From Psychroserpens sp. Hel_I_66 (lineage in GTDB: Bacteria > Bacteroidota > Bacteroidia > Flavobacteriales > Flavobacteriaceae): a stretch of 64,000 nt of DNA. How positions within the stretch are numbered: position 1 is the stretch's first letter; every line of letters begins with the position of its first letter. Of the stretch, positions 45,802-55,769 are shown piece by piece. The notes under the pieces are model-generated. The model was not told where the DNA came from. It searched no databases and saw nothing but the letters and a program-made list of their open reading frames with translations. The DNA lies in contig NZ_JUGU01000001.1 of assembly GCF_000799465.1 (NCBI RefSeq), positions 3,058,501 through 3,122,500 of the forward strand, written 5' to 3'. Made by a program: the position numbers and the translations under genes.

Positions 45802-48171
45802 CTATTCCACAACAGTAAAACTAGTTTTTAAAGAAGCCTCAGAGCTACCACCAACCCAAATATTGAACTGTCCTGGCTCAACTTCCCATGTTTTATTGAT
45901 GGTATAAAATTGTAAACGCTCTTTGTCTAATAAAAAAGTGACCGTTTTAGTCTCTCCAGGTTCTAGCTGTATTTTTTGAAAGCCTTTTAACTCTTTGATA
46001 GGACGGGTTAAACTACCTACCAAATCCCTAATGTAAAGTTGTACGACTTCTTCACCCATAACGTCTCCAGTGTTTTTAACATCTACAGTAACTAATAAAC
46101 TTCCATCTGTGTTGATTTCAGTTTTTGAAGTTTTTAAATTACTGTATTCAAAAGTGGTGTAACTCAACCCAAAACCAAATGGATATAATGCGGTTTTTGG
46201 TGCATCACGATATCCAGAAAACGTGACATGCTTAGGGTTATAAGGTCTTCCCGTATTTTTTTGATTGTAATATAATGGCTCTTGACCGACATTGTGCGGA
46301 AACGAAACTGGCAATTTCCCTGAGGGATTATAACGCCCAAAAAGTACATCTGCAATGGCATAACCAGATTGCGAACCCAAATGCCAACATTCTAAAATAG
46401 CAGGCGCGAGTTCCGTAGGACGCGATAAATCCATTGGGCGACCATTCATCAACACAACAACGACATTGGGATTTACTGCCTGCACAGCTTCTAAAAGCTC
46501 TATTTGAAGTCCCTTAAATCCAATATCGGTTTGGCTTCTGCCTTCTCCTGTTTGATAGGCATCTTCTCCAATGGCCAACAACACAACGTCTGCTTTTTTT
46601 GCAGCTTTCACCGCTTTTTCAATTCCGGAGCGATCGGTTGTATTAAATTGTAATGGATGCAAAAATTGATTTTGTCCAGGTTCTACAGTTGGGATCGTGA
46701 GATCAATCCCTTTTTCGTAATAAATTGTCGTGTTTTTATCTGCGGAAGCTTTTACACCTTCCAACAATGATATAGCAGAATTATATTCTGCCTTAGCTCT
46801 CCAATTTCCTAAGGGAGAATTCTTATCATCTGCCAATGGACCAATAACAGCAATACTGTTTATGGTTTTAGAAAGCGGAAGAAGTTCGTTTTCATTTTTG
46901 AGCAATACAATAGATTTCTTTGCTACATTACGAGAAACATAAAGATGTTCTGGTGTGTAAACCTGTGTACGTTCGCGCTCCTCGTCACAGTATCTATAAG
47001 GATCATCAAATAGACCTAATTCAAATTTCAGTTTTAAAACACGTTTAACAGCATCGTCAATTTGAGCAATTGTTACTTTATTCTCATCGAGCAACGTTTC
47101 AAGAGCAGCTTCGTAAGCATAAGATTCCATATCCATATCGCTACCTGCATTCATGGCAATTTCAGCAGCATGCTCTTTATCTAAAGCGTAACCATGAGCA
47201 ACCATTTCTCCTATACTTCCCCAATCTGAAACGATGAATCCGTCCCAGTTCCATTTGCCTTTTAATACATCTCTTTGCAATACTTTATGGCCAGTTGCAG
47301 GAATGCCATCAATATCATTAAAGGAATTCATGAACGTTGCTACTCCAGCATCTGCAGCAGCTTTAAAAGGAGGTAAGATGGTGTTGTGCAATTCGTATTC
47401 ACCAATATGTACGGTGTTGTAATCTCGACCAGCTTCTCCAAAACCGTATCCTGCAAAATGTTTAGCGCATGCAGCGATGGTGTTAACGTTAGCGAGATTA
47501 TTACCTTGAAAGCCTTTAATTCTTGCCACGCCAATTTCAGCATTTAAAAACGTGTCTTCACCAGCACCTTCCATCACTCTTCCCCAGCGTGCATCTCTTG
47601 ACACATCAATCATTGGTGCAAACGTCCAATTTAAACCTGATGCAGCAGATTCCTTTGCTGCGATATAAGCAGATTGCCCAATCATGTCCAAATCCCAGCT
47701 CGCACTTTCTCCTAACGGAATAGGGAAAATCGTTTTATAACCATGAATGACATCATAAGCAAAAATCAAGGGAATTTTTAATCTCGAATGTTCCATAACG
47801 ATACGTTGCGTTTCGCGAATGGAAGCCACAGAAGTCACATTAAGCATTGAGCCGACTTCTCCCTTTTTTAACTTGTCTAATTTGTGCTGATCTCCTTTTG
47901 AGGATGAAGGCCCTGTAACATCCCAACCACCACTATATTGAACCAATTGTCCAATCTTTTCATTGATTTTCATTAATGCTAAGACAGAATCTACTTTTTC
48001 ATTTAAAATAGTGTTTTCAATGTCTGCTGAATGATCTGATTTATATTGTAGTTGTTGATCTGGATTTTGTTTTTCTTGAGCTCTTAAAGTATTAGAAACA
48101 ACTAGTATAATGATCCCTATAAAAAATAAGATCACAAATTTGTAGAAAAACGATGGTGATAATCTTCTCAT
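45802..48171 (-). CDS. bglX: Beta-glucosidase, glycoside hydrolase family 3
   Basis: 789-residue exported GH3 enzyme: a leader anchor (about 10-30), an (alpha/beta)8 domain with K-H-F-A-G-Y-G (238-244) and nucleophile Asp316 in G-F-I-V-S-D-W-G, an alpha/beta sandwich with G-E-D-A-Y-Q-T-G-E-G-R-S, and a fibronectin-III-like end. It releases glucose from beta-linked oligoglucosides, probably in the periplasm. It lies 8 bp after the EEP gene and closes the glucan-utilisation operon. Confidence 0.95.
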   Translation of the reverse strand: MRRLSPSFFYKFVILFFIGIIILVVSNTLRAQEKQNPDQQLQYKSDHSADIENTILNEKVDSVLALMKINEKIGQLVQYSGGWDVTGPSSSKGDQHKLDKLKKGEVGSMLNVTSVASIRETQRIVMEHSRLKIPLIFAYDVIHGYKTIFPIPLGESASWDLDMIGQSAYIAAKESAASGLNWTFAPMIDVSRDARWGRVMEGAGEDTFLNAEIGVARIKGFQGNNLANVNTIAACAKHFAGYGFGEAGRDYNTVHIGEYELHNTILPPFKAAADAGVATFMNSFNDIDGIPATGHKVLQRDVLKGKWNWDGFIVSDWGSIGEMVAHGYALDKEHAAEIAMNAGSDMDMESYAYEAALETLLDENKVTIAQIDDAVKRVLKLKFELGLFDDPYRYCDEERERTQVYTPEHLYVSRNVAKKSIVLLKNENELLPLSKTINSIAVIGPLADDKNSPLGNWRAKAEYNSAISLLEGVKASADKNTTIYYEKGIDLTIPTVEPGQNQFLHPLQFNTTDRSGIEKAVKAAKKADVVLLAIGEDAYQTGEGRSQTDIGFKGLQIELLEAVQAVNPNVVVVLMNGRPMDLSRPTELAPAILECWHLGSQSGYAIADVLFGRYNPSGKLPVSFPHNVGQEPLYYNQKNTGRPYNPKHVTFSGYRDAPKTALYPFGFGLSYTTFEYSNLKTSKTEINTDGSLLVTVDVKNTGDVMGEEVVQLYIRDLVGSLTRPIKELKGFQKIQLEPGETKTVTFLLDKERLQFYTINKTWEVEPGQFNIWVGGSSEASLKTSFTVVE

Positions 48172-48179
48172 TAATAATA

Positions 48180-49073
48180 TTATTTGAATTCTAATTCAAC
48201 AAATACCGGAAAGTGGTCTGAAGGATATTTAAAATCTACTGCGCTAGAAAACACTGCATACTTTTTTACCGAAAGATTAGTAGATTTTGAAAGTAGTATA
48301 TAATCTATTCGTCTCGTCGCGGGTTCATTATATTTAAAACCATTAAATGTACCTTCTGAACCAAAAGTAATGGCTGCCAAATTTTTAGTATCATGAAATG
48401 AATTTGTTGTGTATGCGATGACTTCGCTATTGGGTTCTACATTAAAATCACCCGTAATCACTACTGGAAAATCATTGGTATTTACAGATTGGATTTTTTC
48501 TAGAATAAGTTTCATGCCCTCTTTTTGAGCTTCTGCTCCTTGGTGATCGAGATGCGTATTAAACACCCATATTTTTTGATTGTTTTCTAAAACGGTAAAC
48601 AAACCATAGGTGCAGATTCTTGGGTAAGCAGCATCCCAACCCTGTGACATTTCATTTGGTGTTTGGGATAACCAAAAGGTGTTTTCTTGTTCTACTTTTA
48701 TTTTTTCTGAATTATAATATATAGCAGAGTATTCACCTTTTTTTTCACCATCACGTCCAGTACCAATAAATTTATAGTTTTTCAGTGATGCGTTTAAATC
48801 TTCAATTTGATTGGGTCTCGCTTCTTGAACTCCCAAAATATCCGGTTCTAAAAATAGCACTTGGGATGTAAAAAAATCTTTCCTGTTTGGCCAAGCGTTT
48901 TCTCCATCTGAAGCAACATCTAAGCGCATATTGTAAGTCATTACTTTTAAGTTGTTCGACATGGCAGTTTGCAGGTTTTCGGTTTCGGTTTGTGTTTCGG
49001 GTTTAGAGGTTGTATTGCAATTTGTGAAAAAACAAAAAAACAATAGTCCTGCAGCGAATAAACTAAATTTCAT
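48180..49073 (-). CDS. Exported endonuclease/exonuclease/phosphatase (EEP) family lipoprotein
   Basis: About 297 residues; lipobox F-T-N-C. The EEP fold is clear: T-Y-N-M-R-L-D near the start, L-G-V-Q-E-A-R (Glu metal ligand), F-N-T-H-L-D-H, V-I-T-G-D-F-N-V-E-P and the C-terminal S-D-H-F-P-V-F. The family holds nucleases, phosphatases and sphingomyelinase-type phosphodiesterases. In polysaccharide loci its target is usually unclear. The start overlaps the GDPD-GH16 stop (ATGA if the ATG at 49079 is used), so coupled expression with a glycerophosphodiesterase is likely. Confidence 0.9.
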   Translation of the reverse strand: MKFSLFAAGLLFFCFFTNCNTTSKPETQTETENLQTAMSNNLKVMTYNMRLDVASDGENAWPNRKDFFTSQVLFLEPDILGVQEARPNQIEDLNASLKNYKFIGTGRDGEKKGEYSAIYYNSEKIKVEQENTFWLSQTPNEMSQGWDAAYPRICTYGLFTVLENNQKIWVFNTHLDHQGAEAQKEGMKLILEKIQSVNTNDFPVVITGDFNVEPNSEVIAYTTNSFHDTKNLAAITFGSEGTFNGFKYNEPATRRIDYILLSKSTNLSVKKYAVFSSAVDFKYPSDHFPVFVELEFK

Positions 49074-49075
49074 AA

Positions 49076-50641
49076 TCAATTTTCTTTTTGATATACTCGT
49101 ACGTAATCTATGATCATTTTATTAGGGAAACTCTCATCGTCAATTCCTTTTCTTCCGCCTAACATTCCACCAATGGCAACGTTGATCTTCAAATGGAAGT
49201 CTTGATCGAATGGCCATTCTTGAGTGGTTTTATGTTCGTTTTCTATATGGTTGTAGACATTTCCGTCGAGAATAAAATCCATGTACTCTGGTGTCCATAC
49301 GAGAGAGTAGATGTGGAAGGTATCATATGGCTTCTCAACATAGGTGGTTTTACCTTTTTGTGTACCTCTCATGTGATTATACGATTTTGTGTGGATGGTG
49401 CCAAAAATAGAGTCTGGGTTAAATCCAACATGTTCCATAATATCTATTTCGCCACATTCTGGCCAGCCTACTTCGCTGTAATTTGCGCCCAACATCCAAA
49501 ATGCAGGCCATAAACCGACGCCTTCTGGCAATTTAGCTTTAATGTCTATACGACCGTAAGTCCATTCTGCTAAGTTTTTAGTGGTCAAACTTGATGCTGT
49601 ATAGTTTGCAAAGGGCTGATTTGTTCGCCAGTTTTTAACGTCTTTACTTTCAAAAGCTGCGTTTTTAATTTTTTCTTTATGGGATTCTAAGATGAGGTAA
49701 CCATCCTCAATTCTTGAGTTTTTTAAACTATCTGTATAATATTGTTTCTCTTGATTTCTCTTAAACCCAATTTCGTGATCCCATTTTAAGGGGTCTGGTT
49801 TTCCGTCGTCATTAAACTCATCGCTCCAAACTAGTTTGTAACTGTCATTGGTTGGACTTGCTTTTTGCCTTTTAAAAACCAATTCGGGTTCGTTGGTGGT
49901 TATGTAATCAAAGTTATTGGCGATTAACCAATCTATATCTTCCGTTTTATCTGCTGTCCATGCGTTTAAAACTAGACCTAATTCTTGAGCTTCTTTGATC
50001 CAATTCCCTTTTTTCTTCAATTTATAGACCAAATAGTCTAAACCAGTTATACTGTCATTCTTTAAGCTTTGTGGTGCTTTAGAACCATCCAAGTAAAGAG
50101 TTTTTGCAGTTGGATTGACTTTAGCAATGTGTTTTAAAATTTCGTAACTAAAACTAATGTAATAGGAGATGTGGGAACCTGCGTTCAATTCTTTTACTAA
50201 ATCGAGAACCTTATTGGTAATTTTGATATTGCGACCAGCGATGCTTGAAGGTTTTATTTCTAAAACTAAACCTGTAGAATCATTATTTTTCATTCCTGCC
50301 TTTAAAAAATCACTAAGTTTAGGTAGTGTTTCACCGTTAGAAAGTTTCAATTTTGCTAACTCTTCGTAAGTGGAATTTTCAATTTTAAGATTGTTATAGT
50401 CAGCATCATGGGTTACTATTAAAACGTTATCTGCTGTCATGCGAACATCAAACTCAGAGCCAGTGCAATTTAATGCTATGGCTTGTCTTAGGGCTGCAAT
50501 AGAATTCTCTGGTAAGTTTTGAGTTTTCCATGCGCCTCGATGAGCTATAACTTTATTATCTGCAAAATCTATATATTTTACCTTAGAAGACTCACAGGAC
50601 ATTACTAAAATGGAGACTAAAACAAAAAATATATAACGCAT
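49076..50641 (-). CDS. GDPD - GH16 fusion lipoprotein
   Basis: Two enzymes in one 521-residue lipoprotein (lipobox Cys16). Residues about 30-256 are a glycerophosphodiester phosphodiesterase domain: H-R-G (34-36), E-N-S (45-47), E-F-D (63-65) and H-D (78-79), all catalytic positions intact. Residues about 268-519 are a GH16 beta-1,3(4)-glucanase jelly roll with E-I-D-I-M-E-H (nucleophile Glu398, acid/base Glu403) and W-P-A-F-W-M-L-G. Each domain has near full length and the linker is short (K-R-Q-K-A-S-P-T-N-D). Expected at the cell surface or in the periplasm, cutting beta-glucan and a glycerophosphodiester bond. Confidence 0.93.
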   Translation of the reverse strand: MRYIFFVLVSILVMSCESSKVKYIDFADNKVIAHRGAWKTQNLPENSIAALRQAIALNCTGSEFDVRMTADNVLIVTHDADYNNLKIENSTYEELAKLKLSNGETLPKLSDFLKAGMKNNDSTGLVLEIKPSSIAGRNIKITNKVLDLVKELNAGSHISYYISFSYEILKHIAKVNPTAKTLYLDGSKAPQSLKNDSITGLDYLVYKLKKKGNWIKEAQELGLVLNAWTADKTEDIDWLIANNFDYITTNEPELVFKRQKASPTNDSYKLVWSDEFNDDGKPDPLKWDHEIGFKRNQEKQYYTDSLKNSRIEDGYLILESHKEKIKNAAFESKDVKNWRTNQPFANYTASSLTTKNLAEWTYGRIDIKAKLPEGVGLWPAFWMLGANYSEVGWPECGEIDIMEHVGFNPDSIFGTIHTKSYNHMRGTQKGKTTYVEKPYDTFHIYSLVWTPEYMDFILDGNVYNHIENEHKTTQEWPFDQDFHLKINVAIGGMLGGRKGIDDESFPNKMIIDYVRVYQKEN

Positions 50642-50741
50642 AGTTTAGGCTTTAAGGCGAATCATACAGTTTCGCAGATAATCATAGCTGCTATTAATTA
50701 GGGATAGGGATTTTCGAGCTATATAAAAGTTATAATAAACC

Positions 50742-50776
50742 CATCATTATACACATTACAAAACAGTATAATGATG
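50742..50776. terminator. Inverted repeat between susD and the GDPD-GH16 gene
   Basis: An 11-bp perfect stem (50742-50752 with 50766-50776) closes a 13-base loop in the 162-bp gap after susD. On the minus strand no long T run follows, so it may be a partial terminator or an mRNA-stabilising hairpin. Either would keep SusCD above the enzymes. Confidence 0.5.
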
Positions 50777-50803
50777 AGTTGAAATTTTTAAGATAATTAA
50801 ATT

Positions 50804-52414
50804 TTAGTACCCGTCATTTTGTGGGTAACCAGGACCTAATAAGTCTAAGTCAATTTGAGCAATAGGGAAATTAATATAATGCGGTTGCCAATTTGTTCTA
50901 GGATCTCTTTCTCCAAGATTATTAGGAAAAAACTCTCCATCTCCAGCATAATTTGTAATCTGGAAATTTATAACCGATTGCCCCATTCTCTTTAAAGTAA
51001 ACCAACGTTGACCTTCAAAAGCTAATTCTCTTGCACGCTCATCTAAAATGGCTTGTTGATCTACACTCGTTAAAGGAGCTGCATTTGCTCTAGTTCTAAC
51101 AGCATTGATGTATGGCAATGGATCTCCAGAAGAATTTAAAATAGCTTCCGCAGCAATTAAATAGGTTTCTGCTAAACGATATACCAAAATGTTACTTCTG
51201 TTTAAATATGAATCTGGATTGTCATCATCCTGAGCGAATTTAATACATGAAGGATGTAATCTTTGATAATATTGGGTGTAATTGCTACTTGGGTTATCTA
51301 AATCTGTAATAGGTTGATAAATATCAATTTCTTCACCAATATTGTCACCAGATGTGTAATAATATTTCAATCTGAAATAAGTATCATCATCTCTAGTATC
51401 ATTTGGATCGTCTGCTAAAAGACCTAATAAATATAAATTTGGTAATACTCTAGAGAAACCTCTTCCACCTTGTTCTATATTGGCCTCTATACCAGGTATT
51501 TGAAAATATTGCGTAACATAATTAGCATTAATCATTGTGGTACCACCACCTCCAAGAAGATCGTCTTGGGATTGGATAACATATAATGCTTCGGAATGAT
51601 TACGATCTCCTGAAAATACATCTGCTGTAGATCCTACTAAACTGTGTGGACTATCTGGTCCTTCAATAACGTCTAAAGCTTGGTTTTTAGCTTCTGTCCA
51701 GTTACCCTGCCACATTGCTACTTTAGCTTTCACGTGTTTTGCGGTTCCCTTTGTGATACGTCCAAAAGTATCAGTCCATTCTAGATTTTCTATTGCAAAG
51801 CTTAAATCGCTATTTAAAAGTGCGAAAATTTCTTCTTCCGAAGATCTATCATTTATTACGTCAAATGCGTTATCAACAGTAGCGGTCTCAGTAGTTACAT
51901 AAATGTTATTAAACATTCTGTATAAATAAAAATAGGCATGAGCTCTAAAAAACTTAGCTTCTGCTATAATTTGATTTCTGGAGTCTTCATCTATATCCTC
52001 AACAACTTCCGCAGCATTAATAATAGCAGTGGCTTTATTTGCCATATTGTAATATTGCTTCCAAAATAAGGAGGATACAAAATTAGCGCCTTGATCAACA
52101 GGAGAAACACCTCTTTGGTATCTTCCCATTAAACCTGTGTAACCGGTTCTACTAAATGCTAAATCACTTCTTGAAGACATGAGTACGCCTCCCATGTAAT
52201 CTTCTGTGCCTGCATCATAACGATCTCTATCAAATTTATATAAACTTACAACACCAGATTTTAATCCTTCTTCGGTAGTATAAATATATTCTGCATCAAT
52301 TAGAGTACTTGGATTTTCTTCAAGAAAATCTTCACATGATGACACCATAAATACAAGTGTCAATGCCATCAGCATGCTGCTTTTTAATTTTAAATTAAAA
52401 TAATTCGTTTTCAT
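50804..52414 (-). CDS. SusD/RagB-family nutrient-binding lipoprotein
   Basis: 536-residue surface glycan-binding lipoprotein (lipobox S-S-C, Cys27) that forms a lid on the SusC channel. Typical SusD marks: E-E-N-P-S-T at the mature N-terminal end, TPR-like helices (A-E-A-K-F-F-R-A-H-A-Y-F-Y-L-Y-R) and the C-terminal R-L-A-E-T-Y-L-I-A-A-E-A with L-A-F-E-G-Q-R-W-F-T-L-K-R. Located 18 bp after susC. Confidence 0.96.
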   Translation of the reverse strand: MKTNYFNLKLKSSMLMALTLVFMVSSCEDFLEENPSTLIDAEYIYTTEEGLKSGVVSLYKFDRDRYDAGTEDYMGGVLMSSRSDLAFSRTGYTGLMGRYQRGVSPVDQGANFVSSLFWKQYYNMANKATAIINAAEVVEDIDEDSRNQIIAEAKFFRAHAYFYLYRMFNNIYVTTETATVDNAFDVINDRSSEEEIFALLNSDLSFAIENLEWTDTFGRITKGTAKHVKAKVAMWQGNWTEAKNQALDVIEGPDSPHSLVGSTADVFSGDRNHSEALYVIQSQDDLLGGGGTTMINANYVTQYFQIPGIEANIEQGGRGFSRVLPNLYLLGLLADDPNDTRDDDTYFRLKYYYTSGDNIGEEIDIYQPITDLDNPSSNYTQYYQRLHPSCIKFAQDDDNPDSYLNRSNILVYRLAETYLIAAEAILNSSGDPLPYINAVRTRANAAPLTSVDQQAILDERARELAFEGQRWFTLKRMGQSVINFQITNYAGDGEFFPNNLGERDPRTNWQPHYINFPIAQIDLDLLGPGYPQNDGY

Positions 52415-52432
52415 ATGTATCTTATTTTTTTA

Positions 52433-55400
52433 TTAAAAGTTTGCTCTTACACCAAATGTAAACGCTCTAGAATCTGGATAGCCTGTATCTGCATTAGAAA
52501 ACGTATTTCTAATATTAACTTCTGGACTATACCCAATATAATCAGTATCTGTAAATAAATTAGTACCTGTTATGTAAAATCTTAATCCTTCAAGTCCAAT
52601 TTGTGAAACTGTCTCGTTATTTAAAGTATATCCTAAACTTACCGTTCTTAACCTTACGTAAGATGCATCTTTTACTGCTAAAGAATTTAGATATAAAGGA
52701 GTTGTATCAAAACTAGGTCTTGGAAATGTATTAGATGGATTTTCTGGTGTATAGTAATCTACTTTTACACCATTTAATTTCCCTGAAAGTGTACCACCAT
52801 TATTAAAATCTGATAAGAATGGGTTGATTTTAGTAGCACCTTCTACAAAGTAAAAATCAACAAATAAATCAAATCCCTTATATTCTAGGTTTGTTGATAA
52901 TGACCCAAACCAGTCTGGATTTGGATCTATAAAGACTCGGTCGTCTTGAGTAATGATGCCATCACCATTAACATCTGATATCTTAATATCTCCAGGACGT
53001 AAATTTTCTTGTGGTAATGCAGAATCTGGATTTGCCTGTGGTGCATTTTCAAAATCTTCACCTTCTTGCCAAATACCAGCAAATTGATACTGGTAGATTA
53101 CTCCAACTGGTTGACCTACGTAGTAATTGAATGTATTGTCTTCGGTTATGACATCTCCGTTTCCGTCGTTATATAGCTCGATAATCTTATTTTTATTATT
53201 AGACCAGTTTGTAGAAACCGACCATTTAAAGTCTTCTGTGTTGATAAGATTTGCAGTAAGATTAACTTCAAACCCGGTATTTTGTAATTCACCAGCATTA
53301 AAATAAGTATCAGTAAATCCTGTGGTTGATGGCACACCTCTTCTTAATAGTAAATCTGTAGTTCGAGCATCGTACCAGTTGATACTTCCGAATAAAAAAC
53401 GTTTAAATAATGAGAAATCCAAACCAACATTTGCAGTCGTAATTCTTTCAAATCTTAAATCTGGGTTAGGTAATGTTGTTGATGGAGAATACCCTGAAGC
53501 AGACTCACCATCAAAAATGTAGTTTTGACCTTCTGCAGTAAAAAGAGACCTATAAGCAAAACGTGATGCATTTACCAATGAACCATAACTCAATCTTAAT
53601 TTTAATTCTTGAACAGCATTGGTGTTACTTAAAAAATCTTCTTTGTGTATTTTCCAAGCTACGGATCCACCACCATTTTGACTCCATTTATTTCCTTCTG
53701 CATTTGTAGAAGAAGCATCACTTCTAAAAGACCCTTCTAAAAGGTATTTATCAAATAACGTATAACGTAATCTCCCAGCAACCGAAGTAAGGCTTACCTT
53801 ACCTAGATCATCACGTTCTACAAATACATTACCGATTGCATTCGAGATTCCATTGTAACCTAAGCTCTCGTTTGTAAATCCTTCTCCTTGGGTAAAGGTT
53901 CTAAAAGAATTAAATTCTTGAGCTTCATGTACTGCTGTAAAATCAAATTTATGGTCATCATTAATTTTGGCATCATATGTTAAGACGTTTTGAATTAAAT
54001 AGGATTCCTGTAATCTATTATCAATTCTAGCAATACCGTTAACATCATCTCCAGCCGAACTTAAAGATGATAAATATTGTCCTCTTTCTGAAGTTCTTCT
54101 CGTAAAGTTTGTTTTTAATTGGTACTTTAAGTTGTTTGTAATTTGCCAAATAGGACTGATGTTTACAACAAAATCATTTCCTTTTTCTAAATTATTTTGC
54201 TCTCTAAGATTCCAAAGTGGATTTACTGCAGATAACTCTTCACCACTAGGAAATTGGGTTAGATTACCGTCTTCATCAAAAGCTCTTCCTAAAGGAGAGA
54301 ATGTAATTACATTAACGTTAGCAGCTCTATTGATATCATCATTTAAAATATTTACGTCGAAATTCACAGAAAACTTATCACTTATTTCTTGATCTACATT
54401 TAAACGGAATGTTTTTCTTGTATAATTAGAAGTTGGTATAATCCCTTCTTCTTTAAAGTAGTTAATACTACCAAAGATCTTTGTTTTTTCTGTTCCTCCG
54501 GAAATGCTAAACGCTTGACTATTGACGTTACCATTACTCACCAATAATTCTTCCCAATCCACGAAATCATTATTAGCTATAGATTCTAATTCCAATTCTG
54601 AAAAAATCTCTTCGTCTTCGGAATAGACATCACCATCATTATTAGCTCTTACAGCTTCTCTTCGCAATTGCGCAAATTCTTGTCCGCTGTAAACATCAAA
54701 ATTTCTTTCAATAGATTTAGTCGTATAAAAACCGTGATAGTTGACACTAATTTTGCCAGCCTTACCACGCTTGGTTGTAATTAAAACAACACCATTAGCA
54801 CCTCTTGATCCATAGATTGCCTGAGCAGATGCATCTTTTAAAACTTCAATAGATTCTATATCATCAGAATCGATATCTTCAATACCACCATCTCTAATAA
54901 TACCATCCACTACGTAAATAGCACTAATATTACCTTCAATTGATCCACGACCTCTTAATAAAATTTCTGAAGTTCCACCAGGACGTAATGTACCACCTCC
55001 AACATCTACTTGAAGACCTGCAATTCTACCTCTTAGCATCTCATTAACGTCTGATACTGGAGACAACATTGCTTTCTCCATATCTGTACTTGCTACAGCA
55101 TTAACAACGTCACTCTTTCTTTGAGTACCATAACCAACAACAATGACTTCGTCTAAAGCATTACCTTCTTTAAGACTTATAGTCATGTCACTTGTAGTAA
55201 CTGTAAGCTCTTGAGTGTCGTAACCTAAATAAGAGACTACGATTATAGCAGATTCGTCTGTTACTTCCAATGTAAACATACCATCAAAATCTGTTGATAC
55301 ACCGTTTGATGTACCCTTTTCTACTACAGATGCTCCAGGCAATGGCATATTATCTGCTGCTGAAAGCACTTTTCCTTTTACTGTAGTTTGCGCCATTAAT

Positions 55401-55471
55401 GAAAATGAACTACACAGTAAAAAGAGACATAAGAATGTTTCAATTCTAAATTTTTGAAATTTTAATTTCAT
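52433..55471 (-). CDS. SusC/RagA-family TonB-dependent transporter
   Basis: 1012-residue outer-membrane importer for oligosaccharides: a signal peptide ending L-M-A-Q, a carboxypeptidase-regulatory-like domain (about 30-110, V-K-G-K-V-L-S-A-A-D-N-M-P-L-P-G-A-S-V), the TonB-box region D-E-V-I-V-V-G-Y-G, a plug (about 120-230, with the SusC motif G-S-R-G-A-N-G-V-V-L-I-T-T-K) and a 22-strand barrel ending in Phe. With SusD it defines the polysaccharide locus. Neighbouring GH16 and GH3 point to a beta-glucan. Confidence 0.97.
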   Translation of the reverse strand: MKLKFQKFRIETFLCLFLLCSSFSLMAQTTVKGKVLSAADNMPLPGASVVEKGTSNGVSTDFDGMFTLEVTDESAIIVVSYLGYDTQELTVTTSDMTISLKEGNALDEVIVVGYGTQRKSDVVNAVASTDMEKAMLSPVSDVNEMLRGRIAGLQVDVGGGTLRPGGTSEILLRGRGSIEGNISAIYVVDGIIRDGGIEDIDSDDIESIEVLKDASAQAIYGSRGANGVVLITTKRGKAGKISVNYHGFYTTKSIERNFDVYSGQEFAQLRREAVRANNDGDVYSEDEEIFSELELESIANNDFVDWEELLVSNGNVNSQAFSISGGTEKTKIFGSINYFKEEGIIPTSNYTRKTFRLNVDQEISDKFSVNFDVNILNDDINRAANVNVITFSPLGRAFDEDGNLTQFPSGEELSAVNPLWNLREQNNLEKGNDFVVNISPIWQITNNLKYQLKTNFTRRTSERGQYLSSLSSAGDDVNGIARIDNRLQESYLIQNVLTYDAKINDDHKFDFTAVHEAQEFNSFRTFTQGEGFTNESLGYNGISNAIGNVFVERDDLGKVSLTSVAGRLRYTLFDKYLLEGSFRSDASSTNAEGNKWSQNGGGSVAWKIHKEDFLSNTNAVQELKLRLSYGSLVNASRFAYRSLFTAEGQNYIFDGESASGYSPSTTLPNPDLRFERITTANVGLDFSLFKRFLFGSINWYDARTTDLLLRRGVPSTTGFTDTYFNAGELQNTGFEVNLTANLINTEDFKWSVSTNWSNNKNKIIELYNDGNGDVITEDNTFNYYVGQPVGVIYQYQFAGIWQEGEDFENAPQANPDSALPQENLRPGDIKISDVNGDGIITQDDRVFIDPNPDWFGSLSTNLEYKGFDLFVDFYFVEGATKINPFLSDFNNGGTLSGKLNGVKVDYYTPENPSNTFPRPSFDTTPLYLNSLAVKDASYVRLRTVSLGYTLNNETVSQIGLEGLRFYITGTNLFTDTDYIGYSPEVNIRNTFSNADTGYPDSRAFTFGVRANF

Positions 55472-55769
55472 GAATTTTGGTTTAGTTTATTAAATGTCAA
55501 AATTATAATTAGACTTAAAACTGTTCTAATGTTCAGTATTAAGCTTTCGTAAATTTAAATGCAATTCGTTGTTAAATTGATAAAATATACCACGATAAAA
55601 AACGAACATCGTAATTTTTGACGTAAAATGACTTTAAATATAGCCTCGTGTTTACCGTAAATACTATTATTTGTTAACGAATGTTAAATTACTGTAAATC
55701 TCAATAAAATGGGTGATTTATTGCTCATGTAGTGGTAAAGTCTAGGTAGAAAACAGCCCTGTCGAGGTA
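55472..55769. promoter_or_regulatory. susC upstream control region with two palindromes
   Basis: This 298-bp gap separates susC from its regulator gene. It holds TTTACCGTAAAT (55651-55662) and ATTACTGTAAAT (55688-55699), two TTACnGTAA-type palindromes 37 bp apart, which are candidate regulator sites. A minus-strand TAATTTTG (55498-55505) fits the -7 consensus but has no good -33 partner. No gene is seen. Confidence 0.45.
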
